Assembly: GCA_945878835.1 (NCBI GenBank)
Contig: CAMCUG010000001.1
Location: 1 to 32,489, forward strand
Reading direction: 5' to 3'
Source of the DNA: Chryseobacterium gleum
GTDB taxonomy: Bacteria; Bacteroidota; Bacteroidia; Flavobacteriales_D; Sanyastnellaceae
Length of the DNA: 32,489 nt
The notes beneath the pieces were generated by a model. The model was not told the origin of the DNA, made no database searches, and was given only the letters and a program-made list of their open reading frames with translations. Positions 6,616-16,700 of this stretch are shown here, in pieces. The translations under genes were made by a program, and so were the position numbers. Position 1 is the first letter of the stretch, and each line of letters begins with the position of its first letter.

Positions 6616-8072
6616 TTCGTAGTGTAATTCAAGACATCTATTTGTAAATTCCCATTAAGAGCTACAGTAATTTGGAGCTCTTTTTGTGTAGGGTAGAATC
6701 CTGTAATCTGAAGATTATTCACTAAGCCTTTCAAATTAACTCCAGGCATTAATTCACTGTTCAATTGTTTTTCAATTTCTGTTTTTGCGGATTGAAGAAT
6801 AGGAGTAAGGTCAATGTTACAGGCATTTTGAATAGTCTGCGTTAGTTTGGTTTGAAAAACATCTACCCCCGCATTCATTAGGAGGTGTCGCGATTTGCTG
6901 TCAATGTCAATCGAACTCACACTCATTTTATTTGTTGAAGGGTCTATGCTCGGAGTGAGTGCGAGGAAGAATTTGCAATTTTTATATTTCTTGAATCCCA
7001 CCTTCATGTCGCACAAGACTTCCACCTGAATTTTCTGATTTCCCAATCCCGAAAGCGTAAGGTTTTTTACGGTAATGCTTTTCTTTTTGTCATCACTTGC
7101 GAAGGTGCTACCAGCCGCCATTCCATTCACTTTAATTGAAAGACTTTCATAGCTAGACTTAATAGGCATCTCAATAACAAATCCTGAGGTTAAGTCGTTC
7201 TGAACATTCAGCGGAGGAAGCGGCGGAACAACGGCGTTTTCATTTTTGTCCAAACTCATGACCGGGGTGGCATCAATGCCCAAGTTCACCTGAAGAATAT
7301 TTCCATATCCATACATGGGGCCCAACTTGAAATTAGAAGCATTGAAGGTTAGATACCCGTATCCAGGAATTTCCATTTGACCGTTCAACTGCTTCCAAGC
7401 TTCGTTCGCGTAGTTTTTGAAATCAACCTGCAAGCACTGCTGATCAATGTATTTGCACACATCTAACAGGGCTGGCTGCATCGCCTTCATGATTTCGCCA
7501 GTCATGTCTAACTTCAGAAAGGTGAGCTCACACGGATCCATTGGATTTAATTTCGATAAAGAAGTGGAGGTAATGAGTTGGTAGTTCTCATTCATGGAAA
7601 GGCTTGTTGAAAATTCAATTTCAACGCGACGTTTGGTTTCCTTTCCGCTTCCACAAGAAAAAGGAATACGCGGATGCACACATGTTCCCCAGACGCAGTT
7701 GGTACAATAGTTTCCTTCAATGCCATACCACGCCTTCGTTCCAACGACGAATTTATTTCCAACAACATATCCGTTTAAGTTTTCGCGGAAGACATCGTAC
7801 TTCGCTTGCGGACCATCGCATGCTCCGAAAGAAGCGAAATTCGGCCATTCCGGATTTCGAATAATAGGTGAAGAAGATTCATTAGCGAATTTTAAGATGG
7901 GGTCAATGGAAATGTTTACCGGAATATTGATGTGCGAAACGCCTTGAGGCGGCCCAACTGGAATTTCTACATTGGCCATTTCTGGATTTGGTGCGGTTAT
8001 TTTACACGATACCGCCGACATTACAACGAAAGCCAAAAGGAATGTGTGAAATGAAGTTGTTTTGGAAATCAT
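6612..8072 (-). CDS. DUF4403 family lipoprotein
   Basis: The protein has 486 residues if it starts at 8072, or 492 from the ATG at 8090. I prefer 8072 because MISKTTSFHTFLLAFVVMSAVSC makes a compact lipoprotein signal with Cys23, and because a candidate -7 element at 8093-8100 would put the mRNA start on the first ATG. The mature part begins with INIPVNISIDPILKFAN, the opening strand of DUF4403 proteins, and shows two repeated halves (VSHINIPVNI... and TSGFVIEMPIKSSYESL, where GFVIEMPI opens the second half), compatible with two lipid-binding-like beta-rich domains. A cysteine cluster near residues 85-130 may form disulfides. It is predicted to sit on the outer membrane, facing the periplasm or outside. 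Function unknown. It is convergent with the DUF4836 gene (stops overlap as TTAA) and divergent from the MopE/PKD protein gene. Confidence 0.78.
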   Translation of the reverse strand: MISKTTSFHTFLLAFVVMSAVSCKITAPNPEMANVEIPVGPPQGVSHINIPVNISIDPILKFANESSSPIIRNPEWPNFASFGACDGPQAKYDVFRENLNGYVVGNKFVVGTKAWYGIEGNYCTNCVWGTCVHPRIPFSCGSGKETKRRVEIEFSTSLSMNENYQLITSTSLSKLNPMDPCELTFLKLDMTGEIMKAMQPALLDVCKYIDQQCLQVDFKNYANEAWKQLNGQMEIPGYGYLTFNASNFKLGPMYGYGNILQVNLGIDATPVMSLDKNENAVVPPLPPLNVQNDLTSGFVIEMPIKSSYESLSIKVNGMAAGSTFASDDKKKSITVKNLTLSGLGNQKIQVEVLCDMKVGFKKYKNCKFFLALTPSIDPSTNKMSVSSIDIDSKSRHLLMNAGVDVFQTKLTQTIQNACNIDLTPILQSAKTEIEKQLNSELMPGVNLKGLVNNLQITGFYPTQKELQITVALNGNLQIDVLNYTTN

Positions 8073-8089
8073 AGGTTGAAGAAATTTCA

Positions 8090-8123
8090 TTGCGAAATTA
8101 CAAGTGATTGTGTCTTATTTTCG
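8090..8123 (+). promoter_or_regulatory. Possible promoter of the MopE/PKD T9SS protein
   Basis: TTG (8090-8092), a 23-base spacer and TATTTTCG (8116-8123), seven of eight matches to TAnnTTTG, lie 16 bases before the ATG at 8140. The spacer is at the upper limit. Confidence 0.35.
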
Positions 8124-8139
8124 TTTCAAATTATTAACT

Positions 8140-9231
8140 ATGAAATCACTTCGACTTATACTTGTTTTATCGCTGTTTGCTTTTTCCGGAAAAATCTTTT
8201 CTCAAGGCTTTCCAATTTCTGTTATTGTTTCGAATGCAGATTGTGCTGTAACAGTTACGGGAACTTACGTAGATTCCATAACAGGAGTTAGCGGATCGTT
8301 TCAACTTTTCGCCGCTGATCCAGCAGGTAGCTCGTACACGGGTACTATAAGTTTAAACACATTTGCAACAAATTATGTTGTCACAGTTTGTGCAACAGAT
8401 TGCAATGGAATTACCAATTGCGCTTCAGGTCCGATGGTTCCAGGTGCAGTAACGACTTTCAATATCGACATGGGTAATGGGGCCGGAATAGTTGACAATG
8501 ACGGAGACGGTTTCAATAGTTTCGCTGATTGTAACGACAACGACGCTTCAATTAATGCGAATGCAACTGAGGTATGCGATGGTATTGACAACAACTGCGA
8601 CGGTATTGTAGACGAAGGATGTTCAACAGGTGGTTGCACAACTGATATCATTTTGGTTGCGGATTCTTTGATTTCAGATCCATTTAACGTGGTAATTTAT
8701 ATGCCTGGAGCAAACAGCGCTACGGGAACATACATTTGGAGTTTTGGTGATGGCAATACTGCAACAACAATGTTTCCAACTTGGCAATATACAGAGATTG
8801 GCACTTACACCGTTTGTGTTACTGTGGTTTTTCCCGATGGTTGCACGGCAACAGATTGCGTTACTTTCACAGTTAACGCAGACGGAACAACTACTCCAGG
8901 AGGAATTAACATGCAAGGCTTCACCTTGAATGTGGTGGGAACAATGCCAAATCCAAATGCAGTTGCTGAAATTTCTTCAGCAAATGATTTCATGATTTTC
9001 CCAAATCCAGTTTCTGAATCAGCTACCATTCAATGGAACGCCACAGCAACTGAGCAAGGAAGATTGGATATCTTCAATGCGCAAGGACAATTGATCTCTA
9101 CAGAGCGTTACACGCTATCTGCCGGGGCTCAACAAGTTGAGTTGAACACACAGTCACTTTCTGGTGGAATGTACATTGTTCGCAGTGTATCGAACGCAGG
9201 TGCTGTTCGACAAACAACATTTGTAAAGTAA
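8140..9231 (+). CDS. T9SS type A exported protein with MopE-like metal-binding stretch and PKD domain
   Basis: I start at the ATG at 8140, which gives 363 residues and a standard signal peptide (MKSLRLILVLSLFAFSGKIFSQ). Order of parts: a short beta domain with four to five cysteines (about 25-110); an Asp/Asn/Cys-rich segment from DNDGDGF (119) through CNDND and CDGIDNNCDGIVDEGC (ending about 161), which matches the MopE/MYXO-type putative metal-binding motif, likely calcium or copper; a PKD domain (about 185-245, with YIWSFGDGNTAT and YTVCVTVVFPDGC); and a C-terminal sorting domain (about 285-363: FPNPVSESATIQW...GMYIVRSVSN...TTFVK). It should be exported across the outer membrane by T9SS and cleaved or linked to surface lipopolysaccharide. 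No catalytic site is seen. It may be an adhesin or a structural surface protein. A strong hairpin terminator follows. Confidence 0.85.
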   Translation: MKSLRLILVLSLFAFSGKIFSQGFPISVIVSNADCAVTVTGTYVDSITGVSGSFQLFAADPAGSSYTGTISLNTFATNYVVTVCATDCNGITNCASGPMVPGAVTTFNIDMGNGAGIVDNDGDGFNSFADCNDNDASINANATEVCDGIDNNCDGIVDEGCSTGGCTTDIILVADSLISDPFNVVIYMPGANSATGTYIWSFGDGNTATTMFPTWQYTEIGTYTVCVTVVFPDGCTATDCVTFTVNADGTTTPGGINMQGFTLNVVGTMPNPNAVAEISSANDFMIFPNPVSESATIQWNATATEQGRLDIFNAQGQLISTERYTLSAGAQQVELNTQSLSGGMYIVRSVSNAGAVRQTTFVK

Positions 9232-9250
9232 TTCATCAGATTTTATTTTG

Positions 9251-9281
9251 AAGGGTCGACCGATGGTCGACCCTTTTTTTT
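9251..9281 (+). terminator. Rho-independent terminator of the MopE/PKD gene
   Basis: A perfect GC-rich stem (AAGGGTCGACC, loop GAT, GGTCGACCCTT) is followed by about eight T residues on the plus strand. Confidence 0.85.
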
Positions 9282-9316
9282 ATGCAATGAATTGCTCGAG
9301 GGATATGAGCCAAATA

Positions 9317-9344
9317 AAAAAGAGCCGCAGTTGCGGCTCTTTTT
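9317..9344 (-). terminator. Terminator of the rpoBC unit (possibly bidirectional)
   Basis: The palindrome AGAGCCGCAGTTGCGGCTCT (9321-9340) is flanked by A and T runs on both sides. On the minus strand it lies 23 bases after the rpoC stop. Confidence 0.8.
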
Positions 9345-9366
9345 AAGTTTTGAAGTAGGGAAGATG

Positions 9367-12300
9367 TTATGCTTCTTCTACTGGGGCATTTGCACCGCGC
9401 TTCGCCATAATGTTGACTAAGTCTTCGCTGTTGCCTACTAACATTTTTTGGAATCGACGTCCACCTGTACCCGCAGGTATCGGGTGACCAACGATAACGT
9501 TTTCTTTCAATCCGTTCAAGAAGTCTGTTTTTCCTTGGACAGCCGCTTCGTTCAATACTTTCGTAGTCTCTTGGAACGACGCTGCGGAGATCCATGAATC
9601 TGTTTGCAACGATGCTCTTGTGATACCTTGAAGAATTGGGCGGGCAGTAGCTGTAATGGCTTCACGAGATTCCATTACTGCACGGTCCTTACGCTTCAAC
9701 TCAGAGTTTTCAGTTCTGAATTGCAATGCAGAAATAACCTGACCTGCTAAGAATTTCTCAGAATCACCCGGTTCAGTAACAACTACTTTGTCGAATAACA
9801 AATCGTTTTCATCAATGAATTCAGCTTTGTCTACCGTGCTTCCTTGTAGGAAACGTGTATCGCCTGCATCGAGAATTTCAACTTTGCGCATCATTTGACG
9901 AACAATAACTTCGAAATGCTTGTCATTGATTTTTACACCTTGTAAACGATATACCTCTTGAATTTCATTCACCAAGTATTCTTGAACTGCAGTTGGTCCT
10001 TGAATGTCTAGGATATCTCCAGGAGAGATAGCACCATCAGACAATTGCATACCTGCGCGAACAAAGTCACCATCTTGCACCAAGATGTGCTTAGCAAGGT
10101 TGATCAAATATTTCTTCTCTTCTCCAGTACGTGAGCGAAGGATAATCTCGCGGTTACCGCGTTTGATTTTCCCGTATTCAACGATACCGTCGATTTCCGC
10201 AACGTTTGCAGGATTCGATGGGTTACGTGCTTCGAATAATTCGGTAACACGTGGAAGACCACCGGTGATGTCACCACCACGACCAGCCATACGAGGGATC
10301 TTAGCAAGAATACTTCCTTTGGTAATTTTCGTCTTGTTTTCAGTGTTCAAGTGAGCACCTACTGGAAGAGAATATACCTTAACCACTTCTTTGCCGCGAA
10401 CGACTTCGATGCTTGGGTTTTTCTTCTTGTCTTTTGTCTCAATAATAATTTTCTCAGAGAATCCGGTTTGCTCATCGACTTCAGTTTTGAAGGTAATTCC
10501 TTCTTCAATGGCGTCGAAGTTGATTGTTCCATCTTCTTCAGTGATGATCACACTGTTGAACGGATCGAATTCACAAATCACATCATTCTTCTTAACAATA
10601 TCTCCAGTGTTTACAAGCAGAACCGAACCGTAAGGAAGATTCATTGTAGCCATGGTGATTCCTGTTTTCTCGTCGTTAATTTTCAATTCAGCAGAACGAG
10701 CAACAACTACAGTAACTGTAACATTGTTTTCTTTTCTTTCAACTGTACGAAGATCTTCGATTTCAACGATACCAGAATATTTCGCTTTCAAGTCAGAATC
10801 AATAGCCGAACCAGACGCAGCACCACCCGTGTGGAACGTACGAAGAGTCAACTGTGTACCCGGCTCACCAATAGACTGTGCAGCAATAACACCAACAGCC
10901 AATCCTTCTTGAACCAAACGAGCAGAGGCAAGGTCACGACCGTAACACTTTGCACAAACTCCACGTTTGCTTTCGCAGGTTAATACAGAACGAATTTCCA
11001 CTTCTTCAATTCCAGCTGCTTCAATAGCATCTGCAATCTCTTCAGAAATTTCCTGAACCGATTCTACAAGCAGTTCATTTGTTTCAGGGTGGTATACATC
11101 GTGAACAGAAGTTCTACCTAAGATACGATCGCGAAGACTTTCAACAATTTCATCAGATTTCTTCAATGCATTTGTATTCAATCCGCGAAGTGTACCACAG
11201 TCAACTTCGTTAATAATAACATCTTGTGCAACGTCAACCAAACGACGAGTTAAGTAACCCGCATCCGCCGTCTTCAATGCTGTATCGGCCAAACCTTTAC
11301 GAGCACCGTGGGTAGAGATGAAGTACTCTAAGATCGACAAACCTTCTTTAAAGTTCGCCAAGATCGGGTTCTCAATCATGTCTTGTCCACCTGCTCCAGC
11401 GTTCTTCTGAGGCTTAGCCATCAGACCACGCATACCAGCTAACTGACGAATTTGTTCTTTAGATCCACGAGCTCCGGAATCATACATCATGTAGATGCTG
11501 TTGAATCCTTGTTGGTCGGTCTTCAAACGATCCATAAGAATGTTTGTCAAACGCGAGTTCGTGTTCGTCCAGATGTCAATGATTTGGTTGTAACGTTCGT
11601 TGTTAGTAATAAGACCCATGTTATAGTTCTCAAATACTTCAGCAACTTTGTTCGTCGCTTCTCCAACAAGTTTTTCTTTCTCGTTAGGAACAACTACATC
11701 TGTCAATTTGAACGACAATCCGCCCTTGAATGCCCAATAGTATCCAAGATCTTTCATGTCATCTAAGAACTTAGCAGCGCGAGCAATACCAACAATCTTA
11801 AGAATGTTTCCGATAATATCACGGAGAGCTTTCTTCGTAAGAAGTTGATTAATGAATCCAACCTCAGGTGGAACGATTGCATTAAATAATACGCGTCCAG
11901 CTGTTGTCTCAATAATACTAGGCTCAGCATTCATATCGTACCAACGTACTTTTATGAAAGCGTGCAAGTCTAATTGACCTTCGTTGAATGCGATAATAAC
12001 TTCTTCTTTCGAATAGTAAGTTCTTCCTTCACCACGACAAGGTTTCTCTTCAGTACCCTCACGGCCTTTAGTAATGTAATAAAGACCCAAGACCATATCC
12101 TGTGATGGAACCGTGATTGGTGCACCATTCGCAGGGTTAAGGATGTTGTGAGAAGCCAACATTAACAATTGGGCTTCCAAAATTGCAGCACTTCCAAGTG
12201 GAACGTGAACAGCCATTTGGTCACCATCAAAGTCAGCGTTGAATGCAGTACAAACAAGAGGGTGAAGTTGAATTGCTTTTCCTTCAATCAACTTGGGTTG

Positions 12301-13665
12301 GAATGATTGAATACCAAGTCTGTGAAGGGTAGGAGCACGGTTCAACAATACTGGGTGTCCTTTCAAAATGTTCTCAAGGATATCCCAAACAATTGCTTCT
12401 TTTTTATCTACGATTTTCTTAGCAGATTTAACTGTCTTCACAATACCACGTTCAATCATCTTACGAATGATAAATGGTTTGAAAAGCTCAGCTGCCATAT
12501 CTTTTGGCAATCCACATTCGTGTAGTTTCAATTCTGGTCCAACAACAATTACCGAACGAGCAGAATAGTCAACACGCTTACCCAATAAGTTCTGACGGAA
12601 ACGTCCTTGCTTACCTTTCAATGAATCTGAAAGTGATTTAAGCGGACGGTTGCTTTCAGTCTTAACAGCAGAAGATTTACGGCTGTTATCGAACAATGAA
12701 TCTACTGCTTCTTGAAGCATGCGCTTCTCGTTACGCAAAATTACATCAGGTGCTTTAATTTCTAATAGACGCTTAAGACGGTTGTTACGAATAATAACGC
12801 GACGGTAAAGGTCATTCAAATCGGAAGTTGCGAAACGACCACCATCCAATGGAACAAGTGGACGAAGTTCTGGTGGAATAACCGGAACAACGCGAGTGAT
12901 CATCCACTCTGGGCGGTTGATTACACGTGTGTTTGCATCACGGAAGCTCTCAACAACACTCAAGCGCTTTAACGCTTCGTTTTTACGTTGTTGTGAAGTC
13001 TCACGGTTTGCTTTGTCGCGCAATTCAAATGACAATGCATCTAAATCTAAACGAGCTAACAAATCGTGAAGTGCTTCAGCACCCATTTTCGCTATGAATT
13101 TGATTGGGTCTTTATCATCCAAGTACTGATTCTCACGTGGAAGTTGCTCTTGGATATCCAAGTACTCCTCTTCAGTTAAGAATTGCCCCGCTTCCAAACC
13201 GCTTCCTTCTGCATCAGTAACTGGACCAGCATTGATTACAACATAGCGTTCGTAATAAATGATTTGATCCAATTTCTTAGAAGGCATACCTAGAAGGTAT
13301 CCGATTTTGTTTGGAAGTGAACGGAAGTACCAAATGTGAGCTACCGGAACAGTAAGGGAAATGTGTCCCATACGCTCGCGACGAACTTTCTTTTCAGTAA
13401 CCTCAACACCACAACGGTCACAAACGATACCCTTGTAACGGATACGCTTATATTTTCCGCAATGACATTCGTAGTCTTTTACAGGACCGAAAATCTTTTC
13501 ACAGAAAAGACCTTCACGCTCTGGCTTATAGGTACGGTAGTTAATGGTTTCTGGCTTCATTACCTCTCCTGAAGATCTCTCTAAGATCTCTTCTGGTGAA
13601 GCTAATGAGATAGTGATTGATTTAAAATCACTGGTTGGCTTTGCTACTTTTTTTGCTTGAAGCAT
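9367..13665 (-). CDS. rpoC: DNA-directed RNA polymerase subunit beta'
   Basis: The protein has 1432 residues. With RpoB it forms the catalytic core of RNA polymerase. The N-terminal zinc site is visible as CHCGKYKRIRYKGIVCDRCG (about 67-86). The active-site loop NADFDGDQMAVH carries the three aspartates that hold the catalytic magnesium. A second zinc site (CESKRGVCAKCYGRDL) and the trigger-loop neighbourhood IGEPGTQLTLRTFHTGG follow. The C-terminus IMAKRGANAPVEEA is normal for Bacteroidota. The length and continuous similarity show no insertion or break. The start is ATG with an A-rich leader and no Shine-Dalgarno sequence; it follows rpoB by 50 bases in the same unit. The unit ends at the hairpin at 9321-9340. 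Antisense frames up to 210 codons in this gene are shadows. Confidence 0.99.
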   Translation of the reverse strand: MLQAKKVAKPTSDFKSITISLASPEEILERSSGEVMKPETINYRTYKPEREGLFCEKIFGPVKDYECHCGKYKRIRYKGIVCDRCGVEVTEKKVRRERMGHISLTVPVAHIWYFRSLPNKIGYLLGMPSKKLDQIIYYERYVVINAGPVTDAEGSGLEAGQFLTEEEYLDIQEQLPRENQYLDDKDPIKFIAKMGAEALHDLLARLDLDALSFELRDKANRETSQQRKNEALKRLSVVESFRDANTRVINRPEWMITRVVPVIPPELRPLVPLDGGRFATSDLNDLYRRVIIRNNRLKRLLEIKAPDVILRNEKRMLQEAVDSLFDNSRKSSAVKTESNRPLKSLSDSLKGKQGRFRQNLLGKRVDYSARSVIVVGPELKLHECGLPKDMAAELFKPFIIRKMIERGIVKTVKSAKKIVDKKEAIVWDILENILKGHPVLLNRAPTLHRLGIQSFQPKLIEGKAIQLHPLVCTAFNADFDGDQMAVHVPLGSAAILEAQLLMLASHNILNPANGAPITVPSQDMVLGLYYITKGREGTEEKPCRGEGRTYYSKEEVIIAFNEGQLDLHAFIKVRWYDMNAEPSIIETTAGRVLFNAIVPPEVGFINQLLTKKALRDIIGNILKIVGIARAAKFLDDMKDLGYYWAFKGGLSFKLTDVVVPNEKEKLVGEATNKVAEVFENYNMGLITNNERYNQIIDIWTNTNSRLTNILMDRLKTDQQGFNSIYMMYDSGARGSKEQIRQLAGMRGLMAKPQKNAGAGGQDMIENPILANFKEGLSILEYFISTHGARKGLADTALKTADAGYLTRRLVDVAQDVIINEVDCGTLRGLNTNALKKSDEIVESLRDRILGRTSVHDVYHPETNELLVESVQEISEEIADAIEAAGIEEVEIRSVLTCESKRGVCAKCYGRDLASARLVQEGLAVGVIAAQSIGEPGTQLTLRTFHTGGAASGSAIDSDLKAKYSGIVEIEDLRTVERKENNVTVTVVVARSAELKINDEKTGITMATMNLPYGSVLLVNTGDIVKKNDVICEFDPFNSVIITEEDGTINFDAIEEGITFKTEVDEQTGFSEKIIIETKDKKKNPSIEVVRGKEVVKVYSLPVGAHLNTENKTKITKGSILAKIPRMAGRGGDITGGLPRVTELFEARNPSNPANVAEIDGIVEYGKIKRGNREIILRSRTGEEKKYLINLAKHILVQDGDFVRAGMQLSDGAISPGDILDIQGPTAVQEYLVNEIQEVYRLQGVKINDKHFEVIVRQMMRKVEILDAGDTRFLQGSTVDKAEFIDENDLLFDKVVVTEPGDSEKFLAGQVISALQFRTENSELKRKDRAVMESREAITATARPILQGITRASLQTDSWISAASFQETTKVLNEAAVQGKTDFLNGLKENVIVGHPIPAGTGGRRFQKMLVGNSEDLVNIMAKRGANAPVEEA

Positions 13666-13715
13666 TTTGTGCAGTTTGAATGTCTATTTAAAAATTCTTT
13701 TCGTTGTCTGATGAA

Positions 13716-16700
13716 TTAATTCTGATTCAGATTAATGCTTAATCCTAATCCTCTTAATTCATGTAGCAATACGTTGAACGATTCTGGAATACCCGGCTGT
13801 GGCATGGCGTCTCCTTTAACAATCGCTTCGTACGTCTTCGCTCTTCCGATTACATCGTCAGATTTAACGGTTAAGATTTCCTGAAGGATATTGGCAGCTC
13901 CATAAGCTTCCAATGCCCAAACTTCCATCTCTCCGAAACGTTGACCTCCGAATTGTGCTTTACCACCCAACGGTTGTTGCGTGATCAATGAGTATGGTCC
14001 GATTGAACGCGCGTGCATCTTATCGTCAACCATGTGGCTCAGTTTGATCATGTATATCACACCCACAGTAGCTTCTTGTTCGAAACGAACACCAGTCCCA
14101 CCATCGCACAAGTATGTCACACCAAAGCGTGGTACACCTGCAGCGTCGGTCTGACTAACAATATCATCCATTGATGCACCATCGAAAATAGGAGTAGCGA
14201 ATGTTTGTCCGGTTTTTTGTCCAGCCCATCCTAAGATGGTTTCGTAAATCTGTCCTAAGTTCATACGTGACGGCACCCCTAGTGGGTTCAACACGATATC
14301 TACTGTTGTTCCGTCTTCCAAGAATGGCATGTCTTCATCGCGAACGATACGTGCAACAATACCCTTGTTACCGTGACGACCAGCCATCTTATCACCCACA
14401 CGTAATTTACGTTTTTGAGCAATATAAACTTTAGCCAACTTCACGATACCAGCCGGTAGTTCATCACCAACAGTCAATTGGAATTTCATACGCTTGTATG
14501 AACCTAACAATTCATTGTGTTTCAAGTTGAAGTTGTGAACGCAACGACGAACAAGTGAATTCACTTTTTCATCTTTTGTCCAAGACTCTGTATTTACAAC
14601 ACTGTAATCAATTGCAGAAAGAACTTTAGCATTGAACTTCGTTCCTTTCTTGATTTGCTCTTCTTTGAAGTAGTTGAACACACCTTGACAAGGAAGATCT
14701 TTCACAATTGCAAGAATCTTGTCTACAAGAATCTTTTTCAATTCACCGTTGTCCTTATCGTGGTCTTTGTCTAATGCTTCAAGAACTGCTTTATCTGCAC
14801 TGTTCTTCGTTTTCTTTTCCTTAACTGTTCTACTGAACAATTTCTTTCCAATTACAACACCTGTTGCACTTGGTGGAACTTTCAAAGAAGCGTCTTTGAC
14901 ATCACCTGCGCGCTCACCGAAGATTGCACGAAGAAGTTTTTCTTCCGGTGTTGGATCCGTTTCTCCTTTCGGAGTGATCTTACCAATAAGAATATCTCCT
15001 TCCTTCACTTCAGCACCTACGCGGATAATTCCGTTTTCATCTAGATCACGCGTAGCCTCTTCACTTACGTTTGGAATGTCTGAAGTTAATTCTTCAACAC
15101 CACGCTTGGTATCACGCACCTCAGTGGTGTACTCATCGATGTGAATTGAAGTAAACCAGTCATCACGAACAACACGCTCGGAGATAACGATAGCATCCTC
15201 GAAGTTGTAACCTTTCCAAGGCATGAATGCCACTTTCAGGTTACGACCTAAAGCCAATTCGCCTTTACGAGTTGCATATCCTTCAACCAAGATTTGTCCA
15301 AGAGTAACTTTGTCACCTTTCTTCACCATTGGGCGAAGGTTGATACACATACTTTGGTTGGTCTTACCGAACTTACGCACCGTGTAGGACTTAGTAGCGC
15401 TATCGAAGCTAACCAATTCGTCGTCGTCGTTACGCTTGTATTTGATACGAATTTCTTCGCTATCTACATACTCAATCACACCATCTCCCTCTGCGGTAAG
15501 AAGAACACGAGAATCTTTAGCAACGTATGCTTCCAATCCAGTTCCAACGATAGGAGCTTCTGGACGAAGAAGTGGTACGGCTTGACGCATCATGTTCGAT
15601 CCCATCAACGCACGGTTAGCATCATCGTGTTCCAAGAAAGGAATAAGTGATGCCGCGATAGAAGCGATTTGGTTTGGAGCAACGTCCATGTAGGCAACTG
15701 CAGAAGGCGCAATAACCGGGAAGTCACCTTCCAAACGCGCTTTCACTTTAGTGCCTAAGAACTTACCTGAATCGTCGATGTCTGCAATCGCCTGTGCAAT
15801 TACTTTAGAATCTTCGTCTTCAGCAGTAAGGTATGTTACTCCGTTGTTGTTCATTGAAACTTTTCCATTTTCAACCTTGCGGTAAGGAGTTTCGATGAAA
15901 CCTAATTTGTTAATTTTAGCATAAACGCAAAGAGAAGAAATCAAACCAATGTTTGGTCCTTCCGGAGTTTCAATAGTACACAAGCGACCGTAGTGGGTGT
16001 AGTGTACGTCACGAACCTCGAAACCTGCACGCTCACGCGAAAGTCCACCTGGACCAAGTGCCGACATACGGCGCTTGTGGGTAACTTCGGAAAGTGGGTT
16101 TGTTTGGTCCATGAACTGAGAAAGCTGGTTTGTTCCGAAGAACGAATTGATAACCGAGCTTAATGTTTTTGCGTTAATCAAGTCAATAGGAGTGAAGACC
16201 TCGTTATCACGAACGTTCATACGCTCACGAATGGTACGAGCCATTCGAGTAAGTCCTACTGCGAATTGATTGTAAAGTTGCTCACCAACGGTACGAACAC
16301 GACGGTTCGACAAGTGGTCAATATCATCAACGTCTGCTTTCGAGTTAACTAACTCGATTAGGTAACGAATGATGCTTAAGATATCTTCTTTTGTTAAAGT
16401 ACGTTGATTAAGAGACATGTTCAATCCCAACTTGCGATTGATACGGAAACGTCCTACTTCACCAAGGTCATAGCGTTGTTCTGAGAAGAACAATTTGTCG
16501 ATTACACCGCGAGCTGTTTCCAAATCTGGTGGCTCGGCGTTACGCAATTGACGGTAGATATATTCAACCGCTTCTTTTTCAGAGTTGGTTGTATCCTTTT
16601 GAAGAGTATTGTGAATTAATGTGAAGTCAGCAGCATTCGACTCTTCTTTATGAAGAACGATTACTTTGGTTCCACTTTCAACAATGATATCGATGTGTGA

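Noticed and set aside
10004..10983. Long open frames on the plus strand inside rpoC (up to 210 codons) and similar ones inside rpoB, tuf and others
   Set aside because: They run antisense to highly conserved essential genes, have no recognisable domains, and arise from codon bias of the real gene.
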